From Knufia peltigerae (Eukaryota; Ascomycota; Eurotiomycetes; Chaetothyriales; Trichomeriaceae), in contig JAPDRN010000100.1 of NCBI GenBank assembly GCA_030247855.1, positions 1 to 64,000 of the forward strand: a DNA stretch of 64,000 nt. Reading direction: 5' to 3'. Positions 33,008 to 45,211 of this stretch are shown one piece after another. Made by a program: the position numbers and the translations under genes. The notes under the pieces were generated by a model, which saw nothing but the letters and a program-made list of their open reading frames with translations, was not told where the DNA came from and ran no database searches. Position 1 is the stretch's first letter. Every line of letters starts with the position of its first letter.

Positions 33008-34388
33008 TTAACCCCACACAGATGTTGTTCCGATCTTATTGGAACCCCAAACACCACTTCCTGTGCCCCAAGCCCCCATGCCCGAGTTTCCAGATTCTTT
33101 CTGATTGTTGACGTTTGAGTTGGCTGATCCAGATCGATCCGCGTTCTGTTCATTGGTCACAAACCCGTAGCCAAGAGAGGAGGGCAGAGGGGAGGTCGTG
33201 CGCTTGTTGAGAGATTGGCTCGGTGCTTGTTGACCACCTGGTCGGCTCCCGATAGGGCCCATTCCTCCTCCTGTTACGGGTGCTGTGGTGGATTTTGAGA
33301 TGGTCCGTGAGTGAGAGCTTTCTTCTCCTGAAGGCGGCGTGGATACTTTGCCTGATGATGAAACTGCCGCATCCAGTCCTCCAAAACCAACTGATGGCTG
33401 CCCGACTGGGGAGCTAGCTTTATCACCTCGCGAGATATCAGTAGATTGAGAAACGCCTTCGCCTTGAGGACCTTGCCCTCCCATACCGAAAGGGTCGTTT
33501 CCTCGTGGTGACTGTCCACGCACAGCTCCAGGTGCGGTATCCGAGCCGGGACCGGCCTGATTCTCACCAAATGGAACCTGTCCCATGAAAGCTGAGCTTT
33601 CGCCACCGTAAAGTGCACGATGTTGGCGGGCAATTAATTCGCGTCGGCCTTCCTCACTCAGGGTACTCGGACTCATCGAGCGATCAGATTTATTGGATGA
33701 CATCTCTGCCAACAAGCCTGTCGAAGGGTGAGTCGGACGAAAGGGCCTCTTCTCCGTCATTGTGCTTACTTCTATTGAATTGTTGCTCTTGGTGGTAATT
33801 GCGAAGTTCTCTTTCTCTTTGTGCGGCCATCCGTCTTTTTGCCTGCATCATTTGATCACCATCGTTATGGCGACCTTGATGTCTTTGGGATGCGTAAAAA
33901 CTCTGCAGGTTGGAGCCTGGGTGAGGACGAGAAGGGTCGAAGTCGCCCATGGAATGGCGACCACCGTGGCCGCGGTGACCTCCTAACGCACATTGTCAGC
34001 AGACTGCTCTTGATTTATCTTGCGCAAAAAGCATACCAAACTCACCACCATGGCGTACGTTGGGTCCGGCCGGGTTTGGCCGAGACATGCCAGCGTAAAA
34101 TTTACCACTCTTGACGAGGTTATCCATAGCTCGGTCCACCTCTGTGCTTCGGGTCAGAACCTCGTTTTGACGTGCATGTTGTATGATTATACCTTCAAAT
34201 TGGGTGGCAAAGGCATTGCTATCCTCGTGCTGAGATGCAGAGCTTGCAGCTTCTGGGTTCTATCAGTATTTTCCCCAACATGTTTCTGCCTGCATATTTC
34301 ACTGACCCGATCTTGATGGTGGTGGAGGCTGTTCCCAAGATGCTTGCCGTACAGGCGCCTGCCATCCTTGTGGCTCGTAGAACGACAT
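33008..34388 (-). CDS. Conserved fungal protein of unknown function
   Basis: Four exons, 34388-34307, 34252-34046, 33982-33770 and 33717-33008, give 403 residues with consistent phases. It starts MSFYEPQGWQAPVRQASWEQ. A helical segment around ATQFEGIIIQHARQNEVLTR and VDRAMDNLVKSGKFY, a second segment LQSFYASQRHQ, the basic coiled-coil-like MMQAKRRMAAQRERELRNYH and then EEGRRELIARQHRALYGG look conserved; the rest is Gly/Ser/Pro-rich and ends in repeated WG (AWGTGSGVWGS, SVWG). I recall similar proteins in other filamentous ascomycetes, all uncharacterised, and I know no domain name. The upstream 0.8 kb is pyrimidine-rich on the coding strand and may be a long leader. Confidence 0.78.
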
Positions 34389-37300
34389 GGTTTGTAGGAG
34401 GTAAATTTATGGACTTGTTGGCCGCGGGTAATGGGGCAACTCGTGGTATAAAGTTCCGGTCGGAAAGGCGCAATTGGCGTAACGAATATTGACAGAAGCA
34501 AACTATTCGAGAACCAATAAGTCTTATTGCACCTTCGACGGTCAAGACAAATGATATGGTACGCGACTGGCCAGATGTTTGGTACGAGTAGAAGGAGATA
34601 TGCAAGTGGAATGGGAGAGGGGGTGGAACATGTGGTGTATTGTCTGGATGATTTTGGTGCGAAGGTTAGGTGGGGAGAGAAGTGATATTTTTCGAGGGAT
34701 CGGCTGGATTCGAGCCAATGATGGAGACGGTGGAATCGGTCGAATTGCCCGAGGCACCACGGGGAAATGAGGAACGAAGAATAAGGTGTCGACCGAGAAC
34801 TTACAGTTAGAAGGGGGGAAGTCCGCTGACAGACCGAGATGGTCGTATGATGCGCAGAAGTCGAAAACAAAAGGCCAACAGAGCCTGTACCGCTCGAGAT
34901 GGCAGCAGGCGACACGGAGGAAGGGAGGGAGGAGGAGGAGAAGGAGAGGGACTCGAGATGAAGGTATGTAATCGAGGTGCGTGAGAGGAGATGAGAAAAA
35001 AAAAGTTGGGATGGGACCTCCATTGGTGGAGAAGCGCGGTGGGAGAGAAGGAAATTCGAAGGTGGAAGTGGAAAGGGAAGGGAAGAGGATCCCGGTCTGA
35101 TGGGCTCGCGCTCATTGCTCCGTACTCCATACGGATATTCACTCAAGACTGAAGAATGAAGAACGAATAATACTCGCTGCTCGCCATTCATCAATCAGTG
35201 CGCACTCCAAACCTCCAGCTATACACTCACAGACCACCGGCGCGGTAGTTCTCCCTCCATACTCCCCATGCTAAAGTCGCGCTTACCGTGTTTTTGCCTC
35301 CTACACGAACGAGCTGAGCTGCAGGAGCACTCACAATGTATGTGTCTGTAAGATGTTATGCATGCGTGCGTGCATTACACCTCAGGCCTCCTCATGCCCG
35401 AGAAATTGCGCAATGACACTCTGTAGGCACTGTCACATTGGGTGCGAACACCAACCTGGGACGGGACACCCACGAGCCTAAAGAATGACCGGTTGCAGTA
35501 GGTCGCTAAGCGGCATCGCTAGGCAGTAGACTGTCGAGTCGTCTCAACCTTGGGCTCTTCGACTCGACTGTCGATGCTGTCAGCCGAGCTATGGCATTGG
35601 AGGGCAGAATAACCTATGCTAGAACCCTTGATGCTCGACAGCCACTGGGATGCTTCGTCGACGCATGCTGTGCCCTTTGATGAGGCTCAAATCAATGCCC
35701 GAGGTCTTACGGAGTACGAGTACAAAGTAACAATGTTGGCAAAGCCACGGAAAGGGTTGCCAGGATGTGCGCGCATCCAGCCGGCGAGCCGTTTTTGCCC
35801 ACTGTCTACCCGGGTCTTCCCAGAGCCTAGGGGAGCTTGAAGAGCACCATTTGTCCTCGAAGCAAACACAAGAGCCCTTCGCTAATGGACTATTCGCCGC
35901 GTGTTCGCAGGTGGGGGAGACGGTGGTGGGCAGCGTCCACACTTCTGTTTGTTCAAATTTCCTAATTTGAGGTCGACTCCGAGTCGATCGTCTGCAACCT
36001 ACCGTTGCCTACATGTCGGGCCATGCTTGGATGACACTTTTTCGAGAACCTGGAGGCGCACAAGTACCATGTTACAGAATCCGTGGCCGAGATATATATG
36101 ATGGTATTATCCTTGCAGTATGCTGCGACTACCCACTCGAAGGCTGTCTGGTTATAACTATATTCCGGACTTCTGTTATAACTACGGAGTACAACGAATC
36201 TCCAATTTCGTTCACGTACCGAGGTGCGTTCTGCTTAGCAGCCGCGTCTTCCGAAGCGCACTGCTCGAGACGGCTGTATCTACCTACGGAGTACTGTATC
36301 TCGATTCCAGGCCTCTAGGCATCACAATCACATTCAGCTTGCAAAATTGTGACGACGATGATGCATGGTTTGTGTTGTAACTACATGGCGACTATGATGA
36401 ATAATTCAAGCCAATACGAAGTCAAGGCCACACACCCGCTCATCGCCTCTTGCATCAGACTCTCAGCATGGAAGACCAGGGATGCCCCGGAAAATATACG
36501 GCTGTCGGTGCGCAATCTTACATGGCCTGAAGATGATCTTGCTGTCCGTCCAATAACATGACTGTCCTACTAGTGGTCGTGGGATCAGCCTGACGCATTG
36601 GCTTTTTGCTTCTATTTCCTCTGTATTCTTGTCTGTTTGAAAGCAAGGTACTTTGGCAAATGGACGCAGTGGCCACCGTGACAATCTTCAGTGCCTTGCC
36701 CCATGCGTCGGGCGTTTCATGAGGTCCATGAAGAATTGAGCCCTGCAATAATGCTACAATACCGCAATACTGCAACATTTTTGTGACTGATTTTGTCCTT
36801 GCAGGGAAGACCGTGTTGATTTAAACGATAGCGGATCATGATGGTCAAAAATATAGCCATGACCCTCCCTCGTGTTACTCGGTTCGCATGAACGAAACAC
36901 TGGGACCCATTCTTCATTTAGAACACTCGGTATGGAGTAACGAGACCACATATTATGTGCTACGAGATACACAGTAACTTCATGCGTACTACCTCGTGAG
37001 CGCAGGACCTCCAGGCCTTATGACCGCAGCTACAAATGCATATGTTTTAATACACCACGACCTCTGCATTGCTCAACATTCAGATTTGCCGTGGACTTAG
37101 GTATCCTTACCAAAAATTGCTCCAGCACTCGTTGAGTGACAAACTATAGGTTTTGCATTGTGCTATCCCCGTACGTCGTAAACACATGCGTCTTGCAATG
37201 TACCTATAAGGCCGTGAGACACACGAGGTCGTAGATGGAGGCTACACAAACGAACGACCTGTCGAATGAACATCGTATGCTATGTACACAACTGTATTCC

Positions 37301-39149
37301 GTAGAATCGTACCAATTCCAAGCTTCGCCTCCGGAGTAGAAAAAGTGCACGTGCGACAGTGGTACACAGATCTCTATCAACCTTCTAGGAGAATATCGTC
37401 CCTTGATAACAATAGATGGTCAAAAGGGGAAAGCTATTTGAGATCATGTCGTCGCGGGAAGGCTCGAGCTGATTTCTTTTCAAGGAGCGATGCATTATTT
37501 TGAGAAAGGCGGAGCTGTATCGTTCAGGCTATAAATGGAATTGCTCATTAGGCCATGGTGGTAAGATAGCCACCGTACATTGATTACAATGACAAACCTG
37601 TGAAAATACCAGATCCCCGTCTCAGCTCGACGAACGACTTGGAAAGATCATTGCTGACCCCGTCCAAAGTACGGATACAGGAGGTCTCAATTGGCACGCG
37701 TAAACAGTCAAAGCTACGCGTTGGTGCGGATGGGCGGTCTGTGGTCCCTGTTTGACCTGAGACCCAGGGGAATTTCGAAGTGATCCTAGCGTGGCAAGGT
37801 GGCAGCCACCACCGCCTAGTGGCCTTAAGTGAGCCTACAGGGCACATCACCTCCAGAAAGCCAGCGCAGCACGTTCGAGAATGACATGCGCTAATCCGAT
37901 CTGACATGTATATGGGTGTGGTTCTCCCACCGCTTCACCCACATTCCAGCCTACCTAGTAAGGCTCAAACACGCAGGACGAGGAGCAGTGAGGCACAAGG
38001 CGTGTGTGCAGGTCGCCTGCAGACACTGCATGGCCGTGACTTGAGGGTCCGGGGAGGGCAAAAGGCGTACGGGCGCATGGCAACATTGAATAGTACCCCC
38101 GTAGGCCTCGCATCCCTGCGTGTTTCCGGGGATTCTGCTCGTAGCACAGCACCGTCATCCTCACGCTATTCCTGGTGAGCTGTGCCTGGTGGGTTTGTAC
38201 ATACTCTGGCTACCCGAGAACGAACGAGCACAGAAGGACGCATGACTAAGATGCCCCCCAAGGGCCTGGTGTGTGTTCGCCATGGAAATTAGGTAGAAAC
38301 AGCCAAAAAAGACACGAGGAAACGCTAGATTGAGTGCCTATTCTAAAGCCTAGAGAGCGCGTGCAATTGGCGCTTGGCAAGCCTTTTGGTCCACCGGTGC
38401 CCGCTAACCCCAAAGAGTCGAACCCTCAATGTGAGCGAGTGCGGTTGGGATTGGAATTGGGACACAGCCAGGAACAAGCGTGCCCATTGTGTCTTTGCAA
38501 CCTCATACCTTCTCTCGTCTACCTTCTTTTGCCCTCGACTCTCACCTGCATCCTCGTCGTCTTCCTCACCTACACGCGTCTAGCTGCCCTATTCTGCTTC
38601 TACTCGCATCCTCAATCCTGTATATCGCCAACCCAGCCGTATTCTCCCTCAAATTTCCCCTCGACCAAGGGCAACTTCACCCGCATCAGACCGACTTCTC
38701 GTCTACCTTCCTACGCCGCTGTCTCCTAGACTTAGCTACACCACGGCTTCGGCCGTCTTCCCAACCGTATACCGTATACTTCCTCCTCGCCGGCCTACCT
38801 CTCTTTCGCCTCCCTCATCGTCCTCGACGGGCCTACTCCGCTCAATCGAGCACCCGAGTTCGAGATACTCGCAACTGGCTGGCCAGCGGTTTCAAGACAC
38901 ACAGGGTGGACAATATTTCATCCGATTCCCAGAGAGCATCGCTCTGTACCATACTCGAGGACTGTAATCATTCCGCCCCTGGTGTCTGTGGACCTCCCGC
39001 TACCCCTTTGAAGTCATTGCCGCACGCCCACGGATCTACAGGTCTATAGCACAAAAGTTGAATATCATTTGCGATAGTTGACGTGTGTGACACTTCCAAG
39101 CCGATTGAGGCTCGTCGCCGAACTGTTTCATCCACCCCTGGAGAGTCTG
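34389..39149. other. Gene-poor block with leader sequences at both ends
   Basis: The left 0.8 kb is a likely leader of the minus-strand gene. The right 0.7 kb (about 38480-39149) is strongly pyrimidine-rich and probably the long 5' leader of the Cid1-like gene. Between about 35.3 and 38.4 kb I find no gene, no long open frame with ATG, and no transposon. Three perfect TACGGAGTAC elements lie at 35708, 36183 and 36285. Confidence 0.45.
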
Positions 39150-42100
39150 ATGAGCGAGAGTGTGCCGAAAGATGATGGGAATATTGTTTCTGACTCGATG
39201 ACCGTGCCATCTTCCACGGCTGATACAACCAGAATGGACAATCGGCTGCGTACGCACAAGGCGTCAGCATCGTCACATTCGCAGTCACAGTCTATGCCGT
39301 CAACACCATCTCAAAGACCACAGTCTCCACCGGCCCCGAGAATGTCGCGGTCGCCAGAGCCCGCTCTCAAGAACAGCTCTCCCAAATCAGCACCGTCAGA
39401 TAAAAGTCATACGCCGCCGGCGCGAGGAAAACCATATGGCGGTTGCAGATTCGAAACTGGAATGGCCAGGGCGAGACGGCGTGTGCCGTACTCATATGGA
39501 CCAGATCCGTTGGAAAAGGACACATCCGACCTGAAGGTTAGGCTCAATCACGAAGAGGATGAAAAGCTCAGCCGCGATATGCAAGGTTTGTACGCGCAGC
39601 TACAACCAAGCGCTGAAAGTGAGCAACGACGCTCACGTTTCATTGACAAACTCGAGAAAATCCTGCGTGGACAGTGGCCGCAGTCGCGCATCAATGTTAA
39701 CGTATTTGGCTCGACCGGCAACAACCTGGGAACTTCCGACTCCGATGTCGATATTTGCATCACGACAGACTGTCGAGAAATGGAGCGGGTGTGTTCTATC
39801 GCCGAGCTTCTCGCCAAACACGGTATGGAAAGAGTGGTCTGCGTGTCCAGCGCAAAGGTTCCCATTGTGAAAGTCTGGGATCCTGAGTTACAAGTCGCAT
39901 GCGACATTAATGTCAACAACCCTTTGGCCCTAGAAAATACCGAACTTGTCCGTACATATGTCGACCTAGACGAACGGGTAAGGCCTCTCGCTATGATCAT
40001 CAAACACTGGGCAAAGAGGAGGATTCTCAATGACGCTGGTATGTTCCCCCGTGACTTTCGGAAGCGCCCCTGTACTGATCCCTTTCGTCAAGCCCTTGGA
40101 GGCACTCTCAGCTCGTACACATGGATATGCCTGACCTTGAATTTTCTACAAACGCGAGATCCACCCATATTGCCTACCTTGCAGCAGCAGCCCAAGCTCG
40201 AGCCCAAATATCTAGCTGGAGTCAACGTGTCATTTGACCGTAATACGGAGACGTACAAAGATTTCGGCGCTCGCAACAAGTCTTCTCTGGGCGAGCTACT
40301 TTTTCATTTCTTTCGATACTACGGCCACGAACTCGACTTTGAACAGAACGTGGTATCAGTTCGATTGGGCCGCTTGCTATCGAAAGTTGAAAAACAGTGG
40401 CATTTGCTCCAAGATAATCGTCTCTGTGTTGAGGAGCCCTTCAATTTGTCTCGCAATCTCGCCAACACAGCCGATGACACATCAATGCGTGGCATCCACC
40501 TCGAGCTCCGAAGAGCCTTTGACATGATCGGACGAGGAGATCTAGAGGGGTGCTGCGAACAATTTGAATATCCTGCTGAAGAAATCAGACCATCTGAACA
40601 CTTCGTCCCGCCTGCAGCGCGACCTGTCATACCTCAACCGCCTCCTGCACAAAGTACAACTCCTGCTCCCCCACAACTGTCGCGGTCAGGGAGAACCGGT
40701 CAGCGTGGTGGACGGAGTTCCGGTGGGCCTAGCCGCAACAGCAATGGGCGGAGGTCATCGAACCCCCCAGGGCGAAATTATCTGCGTAGTCTGCCTTTCC
40801 AGATGACTCCGCAAGAACTACAACTCCAGGCTCAGCACCAACAACACCTTCTTCACGACCAATTGTTCCAACAATATCAGTATCTACAGCTCCAAGAGCA
40901 GGAGCTGAGAATGCAGTTGCATCAACAAAATCTTCGGTCTAGAGGACTACTACCAGCGGGGTACCACCAACCTACAGCTTATGCCCAGTATGCAAACCAA
41001 GATGAAGGTGCAGATCATGGTTCGAATGGGCAAACCAACGGCATCAGTCGAGCTCCGCTCTCGGCACCCCTGTACCAACAACGCTTCGCCCCGGCATCTC
41101 CATACCTTCCGGCAGCCGGCCTAAACCACGGTGTATCTACCAATCCTCCGTCACCGCGGATTAGTTCCGTTATTCCAGACACTCGGAGGTATTCTCGACG
41201 GACATCGCTGACGCAGTCTTCGTCGGGCGGCTCTCTCCGGGCTCATTCACAACCCGCTCGGGCCATTCCTTTGTCCGCCCTCAACCACTACTCCACCAGA
41301 GCTGATGCCGCTGCGTTACGAGATAGCCTTGCGGGTAGGAGATCGTCTGCCTCTTCGAATTCTCAGGAACAGTATGCTGGATATATTGACAACGTCAACG
41401 GTACCATATATGACATCGGGCGTAGACCCGCAGAGTACCTTGGTTATTATGTAGGGCAGTCTCCTTCATTATCTGCATATACCCACAGCACTGCAATCTC
41501 TCCAATACCCTCGCATGCAGGTCTTGCAATCCAGGGTGGAGGACTGTCCCCTCGACTTGCATCTGCCACCGTTCGACCCCCGTCGGGAAAACAGTCGCCC
41601 TCATTCCAATCGGCCGCTCCTGTCACGAAAGAAAGCCTAATTAGTCAGCAGCCCGAAGGCACAGATGCCGAGAAAGTCGAGCCAGCAAAGGCGCGATCAG
41701 GCCCTTTGATAGTCGATGGGTCGATCAATTCGCCCCGACGGAGACGGACCACTCGATCCTTGAACGGAAGCGATGATCCGACGAATTTTAGCGCATCTAC
41801 TTCGGAAGATTTGGCTTTCGATACACCCTCAAGTTCAGACGAGCAGTCGCAAGATGCTCTGGAGCTTACTGGTGATAGAAGCCCCCCTGGGAGCCCTAAA
41901 TCGTCACGGCAGCCTGTCTCGTCATTACAATACGCGAACGGCCATTTGCCATTTAGAGCTCTAGGGCTTGTCTCTGCGCCACAAATTCCACATTCAGGGC
42001 CCAGGGCTGCCGAGTCTGTGGGAATGACAACTTCAGGGTTGGGTAAGTCAGCGGGCACGGTCTGGCCGCTAGAACGACAACTGTCCTCTGTCGAGGAGGT

Positions 42101-42458
42101 CCGTACACCATCTCCCCGAGGAGAAGGATTCCCACCAAAGACTCCGTCCCCTCGAGCTACATTCATGGACAAGTATAGAAGCGATGCTCCTCCTCACAAG
42201 AAGTCACCAGGCATGCCTGGGGAAAGCCGTGAGAATACTCTCAAACAACCACTTTCCCCTAGGACAAATGAGTCTGTTAGCACACCGAGCTCAAATTTAC
42301 CCCCTCCACCAAGTGGTGGGGCGACCCCTCGGTGGCAGACACAGAAGAAGAAAAGAAAGACTAAGAAAACAGTCAAGTCGGAGAATGAAGGGCAAGATTC
42401 AAAGCTCACAGGAGGCGAAGCCCTCCCGGCTGACGAGTCACTACGAAAAGGCGGTTAG
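39150..42458 (+). CDS. Cid1/Trf4-type poly(A) or poly(U) polymerase
   Basis: This non-canonical nucleotidyltransferase adds A or U tails to RNA, which marks it for decay or translation. One exon gives 1102 residues. The catalytic core covers about residues 130-510: helix-turn motif FGSTGNNLGTSDSDVDIC with metal-binding Asp199 and Asp201, third Asp252 in VACDINVNN, the central domain with PLAMIIKHWAKRR and LSSYTWICLTLNFLQ, and a PAP-associated segment with SSLGELLFHFFRYYGHE and EEPFNLSRNLAN. The N-terminal 110 residues are Ser/Pro-rich, and the C-terminal 580 are disordered with a Gln-rich stretch and a lysine-rich end. The first ATG in frame is at 39150. Adenylation versus uridylation cannot be decided from sequence. 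Confidence 0.9.
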   Translation: MSESVPKDDGNIVSDSMTVPSSTADTTRMDNRLRTHKASASSHSQSQSMPSTPSQRPQSPPAPRMSRSPEPALKNSSPKSAPSDKSHTPPARGKPYGGCRFETGMARARRRVPYSYGPDPLEKDTSDLKVRLNHEEDEKLSRDMQGLYAQLQPSAESEQRRSRFIDKLEKILRGQWPQSRINVNVFGSTGNNLGTSDSDVDICITTDCREMERVCSIAELLAKHGMERVVCVSSAKVPIVKVWDPELQVACDINVNNPLALENTELVRTYVDLDERVRPLAMIIKHWAKRRILNDAGMFPRDFRKRPCTDPFRQALGGTLSSYTWICLTLNFLQTRDPPILPTLQQQPKLEPKYLAGVNVSFDRNTETYKDFGARNKSSLGELLFHFFRYYGHELDFEQNVVSVRLGRLLSKVEKQWHLLQDNRLCVEEPFNLSRNLANTADDTSMRGIHLELRRAFDMIGRGDLEGCCEQFEYPAEEIRPSEHFVPPAARPVIPQPPPAQSTTPAPPQLSRSGRTGQRGGRSSGGPSRNSNGRRSSNPPGRNYLRSLPFQMTPQELQLQAQHQQHLLHDQLFQQYQYLQLQEQELRMQLHQQNLRSRGLLPAGYHQPTAYAQYANQDEGADHGSNGQTNGISRAPLSAPLYQQRFAPASPYLPAAGLNHGVSTNPPSPRISSVIPDTRRYSRRTSLTQSSSGGSLRAHSQPARAIPLSALNHYSTRADAAALRDSLAGRRSSASSNSQEQYAGYIDNVNGTIYDIGRRPAEYLGYYVGQSPSLSAYTHSTAISPIPSHAGLAIQGGGLSPRLASATVRPPSGKQSPSFQSAAPVTKESLISQQPEGTDAEKVEPAKARSGPLIVDGSINSPRRRRTTRSLNGSDDPTNFSASTSEDLAFDTPSSSDEQSQDALELTGDRSPPGSPKSSRQPVSSLQYANGHLPFRALGLVSAPQIPHSGPRAAESVGMTTSGLGKSAGTVWPLERQLSSVEEVRTPSPRGEGFPPKTPSPRATFMDKYRSDAPPHKKSPGMPGESRENTLKQPLSPRTNESVSTPSSNLPPPPSGGATPRWQTQKKKRKTKKTVKSENEGQDSKLTGGEALPADESLRKGG

Positions 42459-43717
42459 GTTCTCCTTTGCAGATGTTCATAACGCGCAGTGTACAGCAGT
42501 CGAAAAGCCCGAATGAGAACGAGGGCGGAAGAATGGTATCGTCAGCGTATATTTACCAATCATGATTTTTGGGTTATGCATGGAAAAAAACCTTGTTGGC
42601 GTTTGTCACTTGCTTTATATGCAAGGAATGCCAGTGCACGCTGGATAGAATGGTGATCCGGGCAAGCATCTGTCAAACGACGACCATCAAAGGAGATATG
42701 GTAACGCCTATGTATATACGACTATGGCGGCACACCGGAAATGCAGCCGGACCTAAACACCTGCCTGCCGGCTGTCAATGTGTGTGGGGTTTTCGCGGGC
42801 GTTTTCAACGAACATGGAACGGCATCAGGAATGAATGCATAGCGAAAAAAAGCCAGTGGTCTAGGCCATTGTTGTTGTTGTTTGATTTCAGGCATAGAAC
42901 AGGGAGTTTTCACACCGTACAGAAGCAGTTGATGGGAGTCTCTGCAGAAAGAAACGAAAAAGAGAATGGGAAAAGCGCCAAATGAGGCGAGTGGGGAGAA
43001 ATTGCACTCTTGTACTCTAAAAACCGAGAAGGACGTAGATGGGGGAAACGAAAGATTGAATGAAAGAAGTGTGGTCATTGTTAAGTCCTTGAAAAGCTCC
43101 TATATATGGTGCGATGACGGGTGTAGTTTTGTACTCGTATCCGTAATGAAGTTATTAACTCACGAGTCACTCGGTGGCGAGGCTGAGGCTGAGGCTGAAG
43201 GCTGCGACAAGTTGTTGGGTACAGTACTGTACGTCGACGCCTCGTACGATTCGGAATGGCCATAGAGATCGATGCGGTTCCTGCGTGACATGTGCCTGGA
43301 GATGATGGTATTGGTCAGGCTACATTTAAGCTTAAGTGTTGCATTTTGTGGGTTTTTGACACCCTTTGGCCGCCATCGTCTCCATCATCACCAATTTTCG
43401 CTGCCATCTCAAGTCAGGACTCGTCAAATCCGCTGCTCTTCCCTCTCTCTAGTCAGACCACATCTCAGACCACAACAACACCCTCTACCTCTTCGCCTGA
43501 GCAACACCTTGACTTGTTACGTGGTACTATAAGATTGCAACGTTCGAACATCTTTCTCTCTAGTCATCCCTCCTTTTTTACCAATCCGAACCCGACGCAA
43601 AGTTTCAGATGTTGCGGTAGAGAGAGAGAGAGACAGCCTCCTTAGGACCGACTCTCTTTTTCCCTCCCACCCTGTGTCCTTTTGGTTTTCCTCCCTCGTT
43701 TCCCGTCTACGTCCACG
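42459..43717. other. Intergenic between Cid1-like gene and ERG1
   Basis: No gene is seen in 1.26 kb. The last 0.35 kb is a pyrimidine-rich leader of ERG1 ending in a GA repeat at 43619-43633. A GTACAGTACTGTAC dyad lies at 43218-43231. Confidence 0.4.
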
Positions 43718-45211
43718 ATGCCTCTTATCTTGGACTCGTCGTCAGAATCCTCCGCCGCCGACGTCGGGCCAGATCTCCAGGAAGTGCGTCGACGGGTACA
43801 CCATGAAGCCGACGTGGTGATCGTAGGGGCGGGAGTCGTCGGGTCCGCGCTCGCGGTGGCGTTTGCGAACCAGGGTCGGAGTGTGATACTTTTGGAAAAA
43901 TCTTTGAAAGAGCCGGACAGGATCGTCGGGGAGCTTTTGCAACCGGGCGGTGTCGAGGCGTTGACCAGGTTGGGACTGCGGCACACTCTGAACGACATCG
44001 ACGCGATCCCCGTCACGGGCTACACGGTGATCTACTACGACGAGCAAGTGCCCATCCCGTATTCTGTCATCGCGGGACAAGTGTCGGACAATGCGGAAAA
44101 GAAACAGTCGGGGGGGGGCCAGTTCGAAGGAAGATCGTTCCATCACGGTCGATTCATCTCGAAACTGCGCGCGGCCGCCATGTCACATGCGAACATTACG
44201 GTTTTCGAAACAGAGGTCACCGGCATGATCGGGGCCTCGCACGTCTCCCAAATCCTGGGCGTGGAGACACTCACGCGCAAGACACAAAAGGAGTGCTTCT
44301 TCGGGTCCCTGACGGTGGTCTGCGACGGGTACGCGTCCAAGTTTCGAAAGGGATATATACCCTTTGCGCCCCGGGTCAAGTCGAGGTTCTGGGGTCTGGA
44401 GTTGATCGATTGCCAACTCCCGACGTCACATCACGGAAACGTGGTGCTGGGGGACAATTCACCGGTCCTGCTCTACCAGATCGGCACGCACGAAACTAGG
44501 GTGTTGGTGGACGTCCCGGAGGGTCTACCGTCGGCCTCCCCGGCCAACGGAGGCATCAAGGGTCACCTCCAGAACGTGGTTCTGCCGTCTCTGCCACGAG
44601 TGGTCCAACCTTCCTTCAGGGAAGCTCTGGACAGGGGTGGTGGGTTGAGAAGCATGCCGAACTCGTTCCTCCCACCCACCACCAACAAGACCCCCGGACT
44701 CATGATACTGGGCGACGCCCTCAACATGCGACACCCGTTGACCGGGGGAGGCATGACGGTCGCCCTCAGCGACGTGGCCCTCGTTTCGGACTTGTTGTCT
44801 CCTGACAACGTGCCGGACCTGTACGACACTCGGTCGGTGCTGAAACAGTTGCGTTCGTTCCACTGGCGACGGAAAAACATGACCTCGATCGTCAACATCT
44901 TGGCCCAGGCACTTTACAGCCTCTTCGCCGCCGACGACTGGCAACTGAAATATTTGCAAAAGGGTTGTTTCCGTTACTTCCAACTCGGAGGCAAGTGCGT
45001 CAGCGAACCCGTCGGGCTGTTGGGTGCCGTCATCCACCAACCCTTTGTCCTGTTTTATCACTTTTTCAGCGTGGCGTTGTACAGTATTTGGATCCTGTTC
45101 AGGGAGAATGGAGTCTTGATGTTCCCCCTGAGTTTGATCCAGGCGGTGTTTGTTTTTGCAAAGGCTTGCGTGGTGATCTTCCCCTTTATATTCGCCGAAT
45201 TGAGGAGTTAG
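43718..45211 (+). CDS. ERG1: Squalene monooxygenase (squalene epoxidase)
   Basis: The enzyme oxidises squalene to 2,3-oxidosqualene in the ER membrane, the first oxygen-requiring step of ergosterol synthesis and the target of allylamines such as terbinafine. One exon gives 497 residues, the usual fungal length. The dinucleotide-binding motif is VIVGAGVVGSA with the glycines at 37-42, GELLQPGGVEAL follows, the DG motif is VVCDGYASKFRK, and the second FAD motif GDALNMRHPLTGGGM starts at residue 332. Two hydrophobic segments at the C-terminus (HQPFVLFYHFFSVALYSIWI and a second one) anchor it. I start at the ATG at 43718, since the upstream open frame has only a TTG. The gene is G/C-rich with biased codons. 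Confidence 0.95.
   Translation: MPLILDSSSESSAADVGPDLQEVRRRVHHEADVVIVGAGVVGSALAVAFANQGRSVILLEKSLKEPDRIVGELLQPGGVEALTRLGLRHTLNDIDAIPVTGYTVIYYDEQVPIPYSVIAGQVSDNAEKKQSGGGQFEGRSFHHGRFISKLRAAAMSHANITVFETEVTGMIGASHVSQILGVETLTRKTQKECFFGSLTVVCDGYASKFRKGYIPFAPRVKSRFWGLELIDCQLPTSHHGNVVLGDNSPVLLYQIGTHETRVLVDVPEGLPSASPANGGIKGHLQNVVLPSLPRVVQPSFREALDRGGGLRSMPNSFLPPTTNKTPGLMILGDALNMRHPLTGGGMTVALSDVALVSDLLSPDNVPDLYDTRSVLKQLRSFHWRRKNMTSIVNILAQALYSLFAADDWQLKYLQKGCFRYFQLGGKCVSEPVGLLGAVIHQPFVLFYHFFSVALYSIWILFRENGVLMFPLSLIQAVFVFAKACVVIFPFIFAELRS

Noticed and set aside
34187..35194. 335-codon minus-strand frame upstream of the orphan protein gene
   Set aside because: It overlaps the true exons in another frame and otherwise runs through low-complexity leader sequence rich in Ser, Pro and Leu.
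38480..39049. 189-codon frame before the Cid1-like gene
   Set aside because: The sequence is a pyrimidine-rich leader; the translation is Leu/Ser/Pro/Arg-biased without any domain.
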